A DNA stretch of 64,000 nt. It comes from Pterobdella sp. o SKG-2022. Taxonomy: Eukaryota > Annelida > Clitellata > Hirudinida > Piscicolidae. A program made the translations under genes and the position numbers. This document shows, in pieces, positions 39,473 through 50,983 of this stretch (positions within the stretch are counted from its first letter, which is position 1; each line of letters opens with the position of its first letter). The notes under the pieces were generated by a model. It saw nothing but the letters and a program-made list of their open reading frames with translations, did no database searches and was not told the origin of the DNA. The stretch covers positions 4,155,896 through 4,219,895 of the forward strand of contig OZ038320.1 of the NCBI GenBank assembly GCA_964035795.1, read 5' to 3'.

Positions 39473-39773
39473 CTTTTATAATTTTTTTTTTATTCAACAG
39501 TTTAAATTCTTGTTATTCTTATTTTGATCAAAGTATTCAAATGAAGACACTTTTAAGATTTTATTATATTCCATGAATCTTTTCCTAAGATGAACTTACA
39601 TTATCATGTGTTCTTACAAATATTTGTATGTGTTTTCATTTGAATATTTGTGTTTTGACGAAGAATTGATCAAAGTAAAAGAACTTTATTTCAAAGAACA
39701 AAGTTTTTTTTGGTTGTCTTATTTTTTTTAGTATGAAAATTAAATAAACTAAACTATAACATTTTGAATAACT

Positions 39774-39842
39774 AGCCGCAAAATTGTGAATTATAAAAAC
39801 ACGACAATATTTGAAGTTTTTATTTTGACAAAGTTTTTTAGT
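39774..39842 (+). mobile_element. Single-arm copy of hairpin family B
   Basis: AGCCGCAAAATTGTGAATTA then TAAAAACACGACAATATTTG and TTTTTATTTTGACAAAG match the terminus and outer arm of the elements at 34151 and 42040. No matching second arm nearby. Confidence 0.6.
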
Positions 39843-39959
39843 TCAAAATAAATATAAATGCGTTTTGGAACGGAAAACATTACAAATAATTACCCTCAAA
39901 ATCAAAATCCACCAACCCTATTTAATTATATACAATAGAAAATATAAATTTGATAATTT

Positions 39960-40250
39960 ATTGATAAATCAACCTGATTCTTAGATTTTTACATTTATTT
40001 TAGCTTTGCATTTGTAACCAATTCTTCTAGTACTTTGTAACTTTAGAATTTTATCATCAGATCTTCTTGGGTTATATATTCCATTCCTGTGACAATAGGA
40101 ATATTTTTTGTAGTAATTATTAGTATTATTAGCAAAATTTTGTTTAAAAAATCTCAAGCATGTGACATCTTCCATCAAATGCTTCCAGGATTCAAATTCT
40201 AAGTGATAAAGTTGAATGAGCTTGAGGCAAACATGTTTTCAAAATACACC
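39960..40250 (-). pseudogene. Second copy of the Y-x-CHR domain fragment
   Basis: The minus-strand frame MMEDVTCLRFFKQNFANN leads to YSYCHRNGIYNPRRSDDK, LKLQSTRRIGYKCKAKI, clearly homologous to the segment at 37665-37890 (YYYCHRRRIYIPKGADDR, LKLQGTRKIGNSCKAKI). It lacks the C2H2 finger part. Same orientation, 2.3 kb apart. Dispersed or tandemly duplicated element remnant. Confidence 0.6.
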
Positions 40251-40579
40251 AACCTACAATGAAGAAGTCATAAATTTAACTTTCACTTAAAACAAGCTCA
40301 TGATACAATTAACAAAAAATTTTCTAACATTCTCACTCTTCTTAATTTTCATTCATCTACAGACTAACCAACTAAAAAATTAGGTAAATGGCTTGACGTG
40401 ATTTGGTAAATTGTTCCAGAGAATTGGTGCAGCAACTTCAAATCTTCTGTTTCCCAAAATGGTGTTATCTTTCACTTGTTATGTCCATTGTGTTCGATGA
40501 TCTGAGTCTTTTTCTTTCAGGCAATGAAGACACAGTACATAATTTCTATTAAAGATAAGAGGGACTTTCCATTTTGAGA

Positions 40580-41215
40580 CATTTATGCACTTCTAGTGTC
40601 ATCTTGTATTAAATTCTTTCTTCAATTTTAAGCCAGTGTAGATCTTTTGAGACACGAGTTATGTGATCAAACTTTCTAGCTCTTGATATTGATTTGGCTG
40701 TCGTGTTAATTATGGACTGGATTTTTTGGGTTTGTAACTTGGGTAATCCCATTAGTACAATGTTTCCATAATCAATGCGACTCAATATCAAGGCTGATAC
40801 AAGTGTTTTGAGTGAATCTTGGTTCAGGTAGTTTTTAATGCTTCTTATCTTTATGATGCAAATGACTTGTGAATGTTTATGTGAGTCTTCATGCTTAGAT
40901 CTTTGTCAAAATAGACACCAAGATTTTTAACTGAATCAGAAGGAATTATATGATCATTTAACACACGAACTGGTTGAGTTGGCAGTTTGCATATAGTTCT
41001 ACATGTTGAGAACCAAATGACGTCAGTTTTTGAACTGTTGAGTTTCATTTGGTTGGCTTTCATCCAAACTGCAATTTCATCAATACACTTTGACATTCTT
41101 TCTTGCAAATCCATTGATGCATCAAATGAACAATGCCCATATAATTGAGTGTCGTCGGCATATTGATGAATCCTCAAATTGTAAGAAGTGAACAAATAAA
41201 ATGTAATAATTAAGA
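40580..41215 (-). mobile_element. Non-LTR retrotransposon fragment (reverse transcriptase C-terminal half)
   Basis: Minus-strand frames encode LRIHQYADDTQLYGH (RT catalytic YADD), NQMKLNSSKTDVIWF, SVKNLGVYFDKDLSMKTHI, then after a frame break LSRIDYGNIVLMGLP and KDLHWLKIEERI. This is the normal order of RT palm to thumb and C-terminal region in CR1/L2/Jockey-type elements. Frame breaks and a missing N-terminal half show it is dead. It abuts an unrelated element fragment at about 41220. Confidence 0.85.
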
Positions 41216-41224
41216 GAGAAAAAA

Positions 41225-41400
41225 GAGCGGAGACAGAATAGAATATTGGAAGCATTGCCGCGGACAATTGCAGAGAAACTTTCTGGCGCAACCAAACTGC
41301 CTCCAATGGATCCCCAGTCACCTCGAAAAGTCTTCTGTCCAAATCATCAAAAAAACTGACGGTAGAGGGACCGTAGCAGTGATCGCGTTAAATTTTCTCT
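41225..41400 (-). pseudogene. Second copy of the GDPLEAVWLRQK mobile-element tail
   Basis: CYGPSTVSFFDDLDRRLFEV, TGDPLEAVWLRQKVSLQ aligns with the tail of the fragment at 38913-39320, including the DNA around GGCGCAACCA and CATTGCCGCGG. It is 5'-truncated, and its frame runs directly into the RT fragment, making a chimeric open frame of 163 codons (41342-40851). Confidence 0.65.
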
Positions 41401-41654
41401 GTGCGATATAATTTTGGTTGATTCGTATTCTAGTTATTTCCGTTATCATTGTTACTCTGATAAGTGAAGTGCTTCTGTTTTGTTAATAAAGTCTATTTTT
41501 TCAGTTGAGAACTCAAACAAAATTCAAGATAAAACAAAGTGAAACCAAAATTGATGGATGAGAGCGGTGAAAACTTTACTTGTTGTGGGATATCAATTTT
41601 TATGATTTCAGTTTTTAAATTATACAGTTGAAGTTTGTTCGTAAAAACAATTTT

Positions 41655-41975
41655 TCAACAACTGAAGAATTCAGTAAGAGGGATAAAAGAGTTTGAAAAG
41701 TTATAGAGGCTTATTTTGATTAGGATTTGTATATCATCTGCATATTGGTGATGGGTTGGGTTGAAATTATAAAAAATGCTGGCAACTGAGAATATGTATG
41801 AAGGGAAAAAGAGGTCCAAAACGGATTCTTGTGGAACGCCATGTCCAATGGTAACCGTGGAAGACTCATGAGTGCCGAGTTTTACGAACTGCTTTCTCCC
41901 AGTGAGATAGGACTCCAACCCTTTTATAGCTAGATTTTTTATTCCTAACACACGATTTTTCCAAATAAAACACAT
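41655..41975 (-). mobile_element. Non-LTR retrotransposon fragment (RT fingers/palm)
   Basis: Encodes LAIKGLESYLTGRKQFVKLG, TIGHGVPQESVLDLFF (a decayed GVPQGSVLGPLLF motif) and HHQYADDIQILIKI (YADD). Since it contains its own YADD block it is a different copy from the one at 40580-41215. Degenerate and truncated at both ends. Confidence 0.8.
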
Positions 41976-42039
41976 AAAAGCAAATACAATAATAAAACAA
42001 AAATTACTTTTATTGTTAACGTTGTGAATAGTTAAGCCC

Positions 42040-42275
42040 CAAAATTGTGAATCTTAAAAACATAAAAATGTTTATATTTGTACTTTGACGAAGCTTTTCG
42101 ATATATTTTATATAAAATCATCAGGTAACTTATTAGTTACAATATTTGAATTTTTTATTTTGACTAAGCTTTTGGATATATTCTATATCATCATCAGACA
42201 ACAAACTAGTTATATAAAAAAGCTTCGTCAAAACTAAAAATTCAAATATTTTCATGATTTTATGAATCACATATT
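42040..42275. mobile_element. Hairpin (MITE-like) element, family B, longer copy
   Basis: Begins AAAATTGTGAATCTTAAAAA and ends TTTTATGAATCACA, its inverted counterpart. Internal blocks TTTGACGAAGCTTTTCGATA and AAAAAGCTTCGTCAAAACTA are also inverted. An extra internal copy of ATTTGAATTTTTTATTTTGA suggests a nested or duplicated arm. No coding capacity. Confidence 0.7.
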
Positions 42276-42706
42276 ATAGTTATATTAGTCTATTTTTTGA
42301 ACGTTATTAGGCTATGCTCAAACAGTGTTTTTTCTTGTCCAAAAGTATATTTTTAGCTTTCTTGAACCAAGGTGATAGAAAATTTTAAAACATTTTAAAA
42401 AACTCTTAAAATGAGGTATTTTTAAGATTTTTTTTATTCGGTTTTACACATTCAATTAAAAAATGACCCAAAAAAATTCAATTTTTAAATAATTATTAGC
42501 ATTTAATCTTTTTGATAATTGAAATTTGTTTTGAATAGATATAACTTCATTTATAAATACTTGACTTGATAGTATATTTTAGAGAACCTGTCATTAGTAT
42601 TTAAATCTATTTTTTTCATTGTTGCTACTTTTGTTTTGTTTTCGAAATTAAAATTATATATTTCTTCATTTGTTTATATTCGTTTTGAACTACAATAATT
42701 GATGCA

Positions 42707-45700
42707 ATGGTGAATCAAATAATAAAAAGTTTGCTAGAAAATTCTTCGAATTCGTATTGTGCGGATTGCCGTTCAAATGGTAAAAATCGTTGTGACTGAC
42801 GTTAAAGAATATTTAATTTTTATAAGTAATTAAAAATTTTATCAAAACAGTTTCTACTCATGTAGCTTGTTTGTATGGAGTTTTCGTCTGCGCTAGGTGC
42901 TATCAATTTCATAAAAAAATTTTGTTTGGAAAAGCGAAAGTTTTACCTTTTGACTCAAATGAATTTACAGAAAAAGATTTGAAGGTTTAAAACTTGAGAA
43001 AAAAATTCATTTTAAAATAATTTTGCAACAATTTTTTATGAAGGTTTTGCAGAATGTTGGGAATGAAAAAAGTAATGAGAAGTATGAGAGAAATGTTCCT
43101 GCTTGCTACAAAAGACCAACCAATGATGATCCATCGTTATAAAATGCTTCAAATATTTATCCAAAAAATTTTATATTTTGTGTATAAAATTATTTTTTGA
43201 AGCATTATCATCATTTACATCTGTTTCATGGCATTCATAAATTGTAGTTTAAAAATGAATTAAATGAATGTTTTCCATTTATTTCAACATTGCAAGTGTT
43301 TAATTTTGTTTTATTTTTGATAAAAAAGCTTTAAAGAGTATTTGATAAAATGAATTTCCATTTTTATAGCTATCAGATTTTTGTATAAAATCTTCAAAAA
43401 CTCTTAAACTATACACAGGGTGCTGGTTGAAGAATGGATAAGAGCAAAATATGAGAGAAAAGAATTTTCTGAGTCTGACACTAAACTCTCTTATCTTGAA
43501 AATATTTTCGAAGGGTATGTTGAATATTTGTCATGCTAATATATATTATTGTTTTATATTGTAATAACGAACAATCACATATAGTTCTTAAAATTAATTT
43601 TCAGTTATTTGTGGAAACGGGGAAAAGAGAAAAACATTTTCAAAACAAGAAAATTCTTTCTCAACAAAAACGACAAACTTCTCATGTACTATAATAATGA
43701 AGGGGTGAGCATATCATTATTTAAATTCACAATAAAACAATATAATGTTCATCAATACAATAAGTTATAAATATATTTCATCAGAATCATCACAATTTAT
43801 ATTCAATTACTTTTCAATATCCATAATGGTTTATACTTCCAAATAATATTTATGAATTTCAAAATCTGTAGCCTGATGCTCAGCCAAAAGCAAAGTTAAA
43901 TGTAGATCGATTGGAAGTTTACATTGAGCCGGAAAAGGTTGGCAAGGATTTTGGAATGCAGGTTGGAATGCCACATTGTTAAATATATATATAAAACTTT
44001 TCAAAAATCTTCATTAATAAATCTCAATAGAATAATTTAAAGTTATATACTAAAAAAAATTTGATATCTCAAGTATTAAGTAATTCTTTTTCACTTTTAA
44101 TTGCTATTTCTTTTTTAATGAATATGTTTTTCTGGTTTTGTTCTTTCCCATACTCATCTTAGTTGCTACTTTCGTTTTAAATAAATTAACATCATTATTA
44201 TTATTATTATCATTTTTAAACCATCAAATACTGAAAATGTATTGAAACAAACTGAAATGGCACAGATAATGGTGGAAGGTTCAGACCTCACCCGATCAAT
44301 TTACGTGTATGCAGATTCTGGAGAGGTAGTTGTATCAGCATCACTAATCAATCCAATGCATTATGCTTTAATATATGTAATCAGGATTAGGATAGTTATG
44401 ATAATAGTGATGTTAGTGAGGATTGTGATAAGGATAATGATTATGATGAAGATGTTGATAATGATTTTTATGACTAGCATGATGACGATGATTAATATTA
44501 TGATATGATAAGATACAGTTTAAGTTGAAAATTAAGAAAACTTTCACATTTAATTTAATTGATACATCATAATTTGATCTCATTGATAAACAAATGTTTT
44601 GCTAAAATTTTCGATAAGATTAAAATTTTCTAAAACTTTATTTTTTGTTTAAATAAATATATTTCAAAAATTAATTCTAATATGGGTTCAAACTTTGATA
44701 ATTTAGAAGTATATACAATCTTAAAAAACTTATAAAATAAAAAACTCATGATTTTCTTAAAAATACACTAAACTATCTATAAAACATCAATTTAAGGAAT
44801 TTTAAGACATTTGCTTAGACTTAAGCTATAATTTTCGGTGAGATTACCATAAAACATTAGCATGGTTCTTCAAATTGTTCTATAGATAATTTCTAAAAAA
44901 AACATAAAATGTTTCTGAAAAGTTATACAAATTTACCTATATAACCTCAAGATGAAATACAATTTCACAACACCATAGAAACACACGACCCCCATACAAC
45001 CACCCTCTCTTTCTATACAGAGCTTGATCAATTGGTACACAGCCATCCATGCATGCAAGCTACAGTGGCTACAAATTGCTTTCCCTTGTACTCCTGTTAC
45101 TGATGTTAGTATGCGTTTGCTGTGTTGTATATAAAAAATTATTTAGTGATATTTTAGGTGTTTTTCTTATTTATTCTTAAAAATTAGGCAGTTTTGAGAT
45201 GTATTTATTGTTTAAAAAAGGCATTGTTGAAAATCAAATTCATAACAAAGCACTACAGCATGATTATTATCAAATAAGCTCTTCATTATTATCATTATTG
45301 ATTAAAGCCTGCAAACAAAAGGATAAAAAATAACGAAAGCTTATAAGTTTATGAGCCCACAGCTTTCCACTTAAATGAGAATTCATAATTTTTATCAGTT
45401 AAGAACTTTATTTATTCAATTAAATCGTTTTTTTTTTATAAATCCTCTCAATGGCTTGTACTTAACAAAACATGATTCTCTTTATTTTTCACTTATAATA
45501 AAAATTCAACACAATAGTTTCAATTTCAATTAATCCCGAAACATTTCAAATTCAATGAAAAATCATCATTAACTGACTGAAAAAAATCAAAAGGAAGTCA
45601 CCAAATAGAACTAGAAATTTATTTATATCAAAAAACCGTGTCGCATCATTAACATATGTCTTCATTTTTTTATTACTTTCGTCTTGTTGCGTCTTTTGTT

Positions 45701-48700
45701 TCGTAATTCAGCTATTATTTATTATTTGTAGGGCGCACAGTTTGCAAACTAGGTTTGCTGCAGAGGCGCTGTTCTAATCAGAAGGGCTATGAGAAAGAAA
45801 TTTGGCTATAAAGATGCGTTTTTAAACGCTTGCGAAAAATTTTAAGAGAAGGTGAAAGACGGACATTAAGTGGAAGAGAGTTCCATAAGTGAGGGGTGAT
45901 ATGCGAGAAGGAGCGATGTAAGAAAGGTTTAGAAGAGACAGGCTGATGTAGACATAAACCAGAGTTGGAAGACCTGAGAGACTCAGGAGTCTGTCTAATG
46001 GAAAGACGGTCATATAAATAAGCCGGCTGATTAAAATATAAGATGTTAGCCGTGAGCCATAGCAACTTGAACTGGGCTCTTAGTACGACCGGCAGCCAAT
46101 GAAGGCGATCGAGACAAGTGTGAGATGAAGAATAGTAGTCGGCTTGAAGAGCGGTTTTAGCAGCGCGATTTTGGAGAGATTGCAACTTAGAAATAAGACA
46201 GTTCGGGAGTCGACAAAGAAGAGAGTTACAGTAATCAATCCTTGAAAGAACTAAAGAGATGATCAGAGCAACGGCAGTGTCAAAGGGTAGGAACTTGCGT
46301 GCCTGTCTGATCGCATGGAGATGAAAGTTGGATGATTGTATGATCTGAGAGACAAAGTGTGTAAAGTTGAGTCTAGAATCAAGAGTTACACCTAGTATCT
46401 TCAGTTTGGACGTTACGGAAAGAGTAGTGCCGTCAAAGATTACTTCAGTGGGAAGATTGGATTTGGAAAGGAGTATGGGACTGCCGACAAACATCACTTC
46501 GCTTTTGTTAGGATTCAACATGAGGTGATTGTTAGAAAACCAAAGATTGAGCTCAGTGATGCATTCAGATATCTTAGTGAGGCTGGGATGAGGATCAAGG
46601 TAAGAGGCGCCTGTAAAGAGGGTAATATCATCAGCAAACTGATGATATAGAACGTCGTGCTTCTGTATGATCTCGCTAATAGGAGAAGTATAAAGAGAAA
46701 AGAGTATGGGCCCAAGAACAGAACCTTGAGAAACACCAAAACGAAGGGAGACAGGGGTAGAAGAAGAGCAGCTTATCTTAACAAATTGCTTGCGTTCGGA
46801 AAGATAGGACTGAAACCAGGATAAAGCAATGCCAGAAATGTGAAAGTAGTCTTCAAGGATATGCAGCATATTGGATGATTAATGGTGTCAAAAGCTGCTG
46901 AAATATCTAAAGACACTAAGACGGCCGCAGACCCGGTAGCACAGATATTGCGGAGGCTGTCAGTGATGTACAAAAGCGCAGTTTCCGTTGAGTGATGTGA
47001 GCGATACGCCGACTGGAAAAGGTTGAAGTTACGCAGTACAGAAACATGAGAGGATAATCTCTTGAGAACAACCCTTTCTAAGATCTTTGAGATGGTGCTG
47101 AGGTTTGAAATTGGACGATAATTGGATGGTTGCATGGGGTCTAGGTTATATTTTTTCAGTAAAGGGGTTACCTGCGCCGTTTTGAATGAAGTTGGAAAAA
47201 TACCCTGTGAAAAGGAAAGAGCCGAAAGTTTGCATATAATGGAGGCGAAGATGCCGGAAAACTGCTTCAGCTATCTTTAATTACCACACTATACAGTTAT
47301 AATCGCTCATCAGATGTTCTTCAGTCTATGACTACTCAACAAATGTCCTTTAATCACTTGATGATGATACATACTTTAATCGGAAAGCCTCATGCTTCAA
47401 TAGAAAATATAAACCATTGTATTGTATTTTTACCATTTAATTTGTAAGCTTCCTCTTCTAATCATATTTAATAACGTTGGAATTACCTTCAACTTTCCAT
47501 CAAAAATTTATAGTTATTATCATCATCCGATATCACAGTATATTAAGTTAATTAGTCATAACTTGTTCTAATGCTGAGCCTTAAGTCAATATTAAGTTAA
47601 AAAACACGTGTTCATGAGGACTTTATTCCAATGAAAAGCTCAAGTTAATCTTATAATACTATAAATTTTTTCAGTTCCCACATCATGGTATAAGTGCTTG
47701 TTTGACTTTTTTTTAAAAATTGTATAAAATATGAAGTCAAAAAGCATTAAACAAAAGAAACATACTACAAAAAATTAAATAAAATAACATATGCCTAACC
47801 TTTTAAATATTAGACGATAAACGATAATGATTTTAATATAAGATTAATACCAGCACTGATATTGATAATTAAGCACTTAAACTGCTACTACACAGTTTTA
47901 CAAAATGTTATGGCCGAAAGTGTCAAAAGAGGGTTGGTTATGGAAGAGTGGGCCTAAGAAGAATGATAGTTTCTATAGGAGATGGGTGGTCATCGTTAAA
48001 CGAAAACTACTCTACTACCTTGATCCTTTGGTATGTATGGTTGCTTGGGGATTGTGTTTTTGATTTTATAAGAAATTTTTTCAGTTTTTATGTAGAAAAT
48101 CTTTTTTCATGATTCAAGAATGTTTTTATCTATTTAGTTTTAATAGAGTCATTTCGTGATATATCCTTATTAAACATAAAACACGAGAGAAACTCAATAC
48201 AACCATAATAACTAATAAATAACACTCATCACCCTATCATCTGAATAAGTACCAATAAAACCCACAGGACCCGTACCCAAAAGGAGAGGTGTTCATAGGC
48301 AACAAGGAACAAGGCAGTTATTCGGTCAAGACACCATTGAGTAATGGCGCAGATGATTACGGAGATGACAGTAACAGCGATGGAAACCGCCTCAGTGCTT
48401 CAAGTAGTGGCGGCAGCACGTCTGCAGGAAACGCATTCGCAGCTAATCAGCGTCGAGAATGTAACTTCTTTGTAGAAACGCCTAAAAGGATCTTTGCTTT
48501 CAAGGCGGAGACTGAAGCTCAGAGGCAGGAGTGGGTGGATGCAGTGCAGTATATTATCGACCAGCCTCTCACATCCTCCGACCAGAGTTTGATCTTTTGT
48601 TTTTTAATCAACTCATATACAGTTTTCATGTCATTATTAATATTTGAAGTAATTGATTGATTAAAATTTTTTTTGATACACATTGTGTATCTATCAAATC

Positions 48701-49408
48701 AAATACTTTTGAAGATTATAAAATAGAATAATATTTTGATTAAGGATTTATTTAATTTTAAAATTATTGATTAAAATCATTTTGATTCAAGTTCTTTATC
48801 ATCATCACCCCATAAACCTTCATTCATTTATTGAATTCACAATTAATTTCTATTATGTTAGCATGGAAACGGACGTAAAACGATGATGATGATGGTAATA
48901 AATATATTATCACTCTGAAATGAGCTTAGTCATAAGATACAATTATCTTTAAAGCTCATGAAATGAAGTTTAAGTAGTTTTCAATGCTTTCAGATGTGCC
49001 TCTTAATTGATTCTTCAAAGCCTTTTTACCTACATATAATTAGATTTAATTATGATTAAAATTTTCCCCATTGTTAATTTAATAACGTTGCTTAACTTTG
49101 ATTGACCTTATAGTTCTAATTAAACTATATGATGAAAAATAATCGTTCAACCTGCAAACTACTTTTTAAAATGCATCAAAGGATTTTATAGATTTAAAAA
49201 CTGTATTTAACAAGTTACTTTATATTTATCATTATCATCATAATGTTAGTTCATACTCATGATTCACTATTGAAATCGTTATGCTTTTATATATTCATAA
49301 TAATTCTTATTAAATACAACAGAGACGTTCAACAGAACTGGTGTGAAAAAGGTCGTATCCAAGAGATTGTCTAATCTTATTTCTAAAACATTCAACACTT
49401 CACAATGA
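42707..49408 (+). CDS. ADAP/centaurin-alpha protein (ArfGAP + two PH domains), arginine finger replaced
   Basis: ADAP proteins bind PIP3/IP4 and act on Arf6 signalling at membranes. Eleven exons: 42707-42779, 42851-42984, 43053-43135, 43419-43514, 43605-43704, 43872-43961, 44266-44325, 45021-45104, 47896-48030, 48268-48586, 49323-49408, phases consistent, 419 residues (human ADAP1 about 374). The start follows an in-frame TGA. The ArfGAP zinc finger is complete (C18, C21, C38, C41; CX2CX16CX2C), but the usual SGIHR after the last Cys reads YQFHK, so the catalytic Arg is Lys46 and the WAS tryptophan is absent. Next come YKRPTNDD, EEWIRAKYERKEF, PH1 from about 129 (YLWKRGKEKNIFKTRKFFL, basic phosphoinositide site retained) and PH2 from about 249 (KEGWLWKSGPKK, RRWVVIVKRKLLYYLDPLD, FAFKAETEAQRQEWVDAV) with a Ser/Gly-rich insertion at about 310-345. 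The last donor (GTTTGA) is weak; reading through adds another short tail instead. Confidence 0.92.
44380..44510 (+). repeat. GATAATG/GATGATG-type interspersed repeat tract
   Basis: Irregular run of ATGATAATAGTGATG-like words just after ADAP exon 7. The continuing open frame (Met/Ile/Val-rich) is repeat-derived read-through past the splice donor at 44326. Confidence 0.6.
45725..47273 (-). mobile_element. 5'-truncated non-LTR retrotransposon (CR1/L2/Jockey-like) inside an ADAP intron
   Basis: Lies antisense in the ADAP intron 45105-47895. The minus strand encodes, in order, SNYRPISNLSTISKILERVV, SVDISAAFDTINH-type RT motif A (here VSLDISAAFDTINH), FGVSQGSVLGPILFSLY, YHQFADDITLF (catalytic FADD), NHLMLNPNKSEVMF, LKILGVTLDSRLNF, LSRIDYCNSLLCRLP, LHWLPVVLRAQFKLL and ITPHLWNSLPLNVRLSP, ending at 45787. 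One frameshift lies near 46870, separating 47135-46773 from the 360-codon frame 46869-45787. No endonuclease or ORF1 is present, so it is a dead-on-arrival insertion. The 3' end CAAACCTAGTTTGCAAACTG, then TACAAATAATAAATAATAG, may be the tail. GC content is visibly higher than the host intron, suggesting a fairly recent insertion. Confidence 0.93.
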
Positions 49409-50983
49409 AAGTAAAGTGTGTTTAATGTATTAAATATGTTATTCGATAAACTTCACTGTTAGTTTGGTTAAAAATTCTATTTGGTTATTAATTAGTTGCT
49501 GTGAATGAAAAGAAGTTGCATTTATAAATGGGAAGGAATAGCAGTGAATATGTACAGAATTACTGAGATTATTTTATGTTAAAATAATTATGTAGTTTTA
49601 CATAAAATCAATGTTTTAAATTATTTAGTAATCTTTTTCCGATATTTGAAGGCCGTTTTTCGTAATGATATTTTAAATTTAAATGTATAATGAAACGATT
49701 AATTTGGGTTGTTTTTTTCAAAATCAGTTAAATGTAGATTTTTTCCAATTATATGCAATTATGTTTTAGTGTATTTAGTCTATTTTCAGTTCTATTTCTA
49801 TTGCAATTTTGTTGAGCAGTTTTAATGTATTGAGAATCTTTCAATTTTCTTCAAAATTTTTAGAACCTTTTATTTAATCTAAAATCTTTAGTTATTTTAC
49901 TGCATGAATTTTATCTTTTTAAAGCATAAAATTTTTCCATATATTCTAGATATAATCTTCAGGTAACTTCAAGACGTTATCGTTATGACGTTAACGTCAT
50001 TATTCTAGGTGATACTTCTAGTATTTATGTGAAAGATTACTGTAAACTACTTTCATGTTACTGCAACATTATTTTTTTGACATTTATTGATTTTAAGTAA
50101 TTAATTATTTGAATTGTTAAGATAATTCGTAGTTCATTTTGCCTGTGAAATGGTTGCAACGTGAGTGGGGTAATGTCTTGAAATATTTCATGATAATAAA
50201 TGGTGATACCTTATTGCGTCTATAGTTAAAAACCATCTTTTAATAAACCATTAGTATCTTTTTCGCTAGATTCATGCATCCCGTCATTATGATATCAAGC
50301 TTGCCAGTGTGAATTGTGCGTTAAAACAGCTTACATTCTATTTATATTCAAATGCTTTTCACGATTATGGCTCTGAATGATTTGAAGCGCTTTGTTTCTT
50401 TCCATATTTTGAATCTTGCATATGGCTTCTCTTCCTTTGCATGCCTATTTTGAAAATTATATCATTCATGTTTTTTCCGTTTAAACCATTCCAGCTATAA
50501 AAATTAGACAATTATAAAAATTATTTTTTGATAATTTACCTTTATAACAAATTATTCTATATATTCTAATTGGACAAGTTTTATACTTTTGAAACTTCTA
50601 ATTCACCGATTACTATTAACCTTAATGGTAAAATGTAGTACCAATTTATCTAATAGCTCTACGCTGCGCCTTCTTAGCTATGCAATCATATGTATGTATA
50701 TCTTTATTGTAGGATAAATATATAATGACTTGATACCATAAATGATATTTTATCTTGTTAATAATTTTGATACCACTAGAGATAATGATAGAAAACTTGC
50801 TTTTAAAATTGTCTTGCTGATTCTGCCTTCGTTTTGCTGTTATACTTACGAAAAGTTTATCAAATTATTGTGATTTAGATTTATAAATGCCCCCAATAAG
50901 TTTATGTATCATGTATTTTATGAAACTTAACTGAAAATATCAATGATTTAAAAATAAATTTTCGAAATTGTTTTTTAAAAATG
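49409..50983. other. Spacer between the convergent ADAP and POLR2M-like genes
   Basis: AT-rich 3' flank of both genes. I see no coding exon. The ADAP 3' UTR should lie here. ATATTCTAGATATAATCTTC near 49950 followed by AGGTAACTT is faintly like the loop of hairpin family B but too short to call. Confidence 0.4.
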
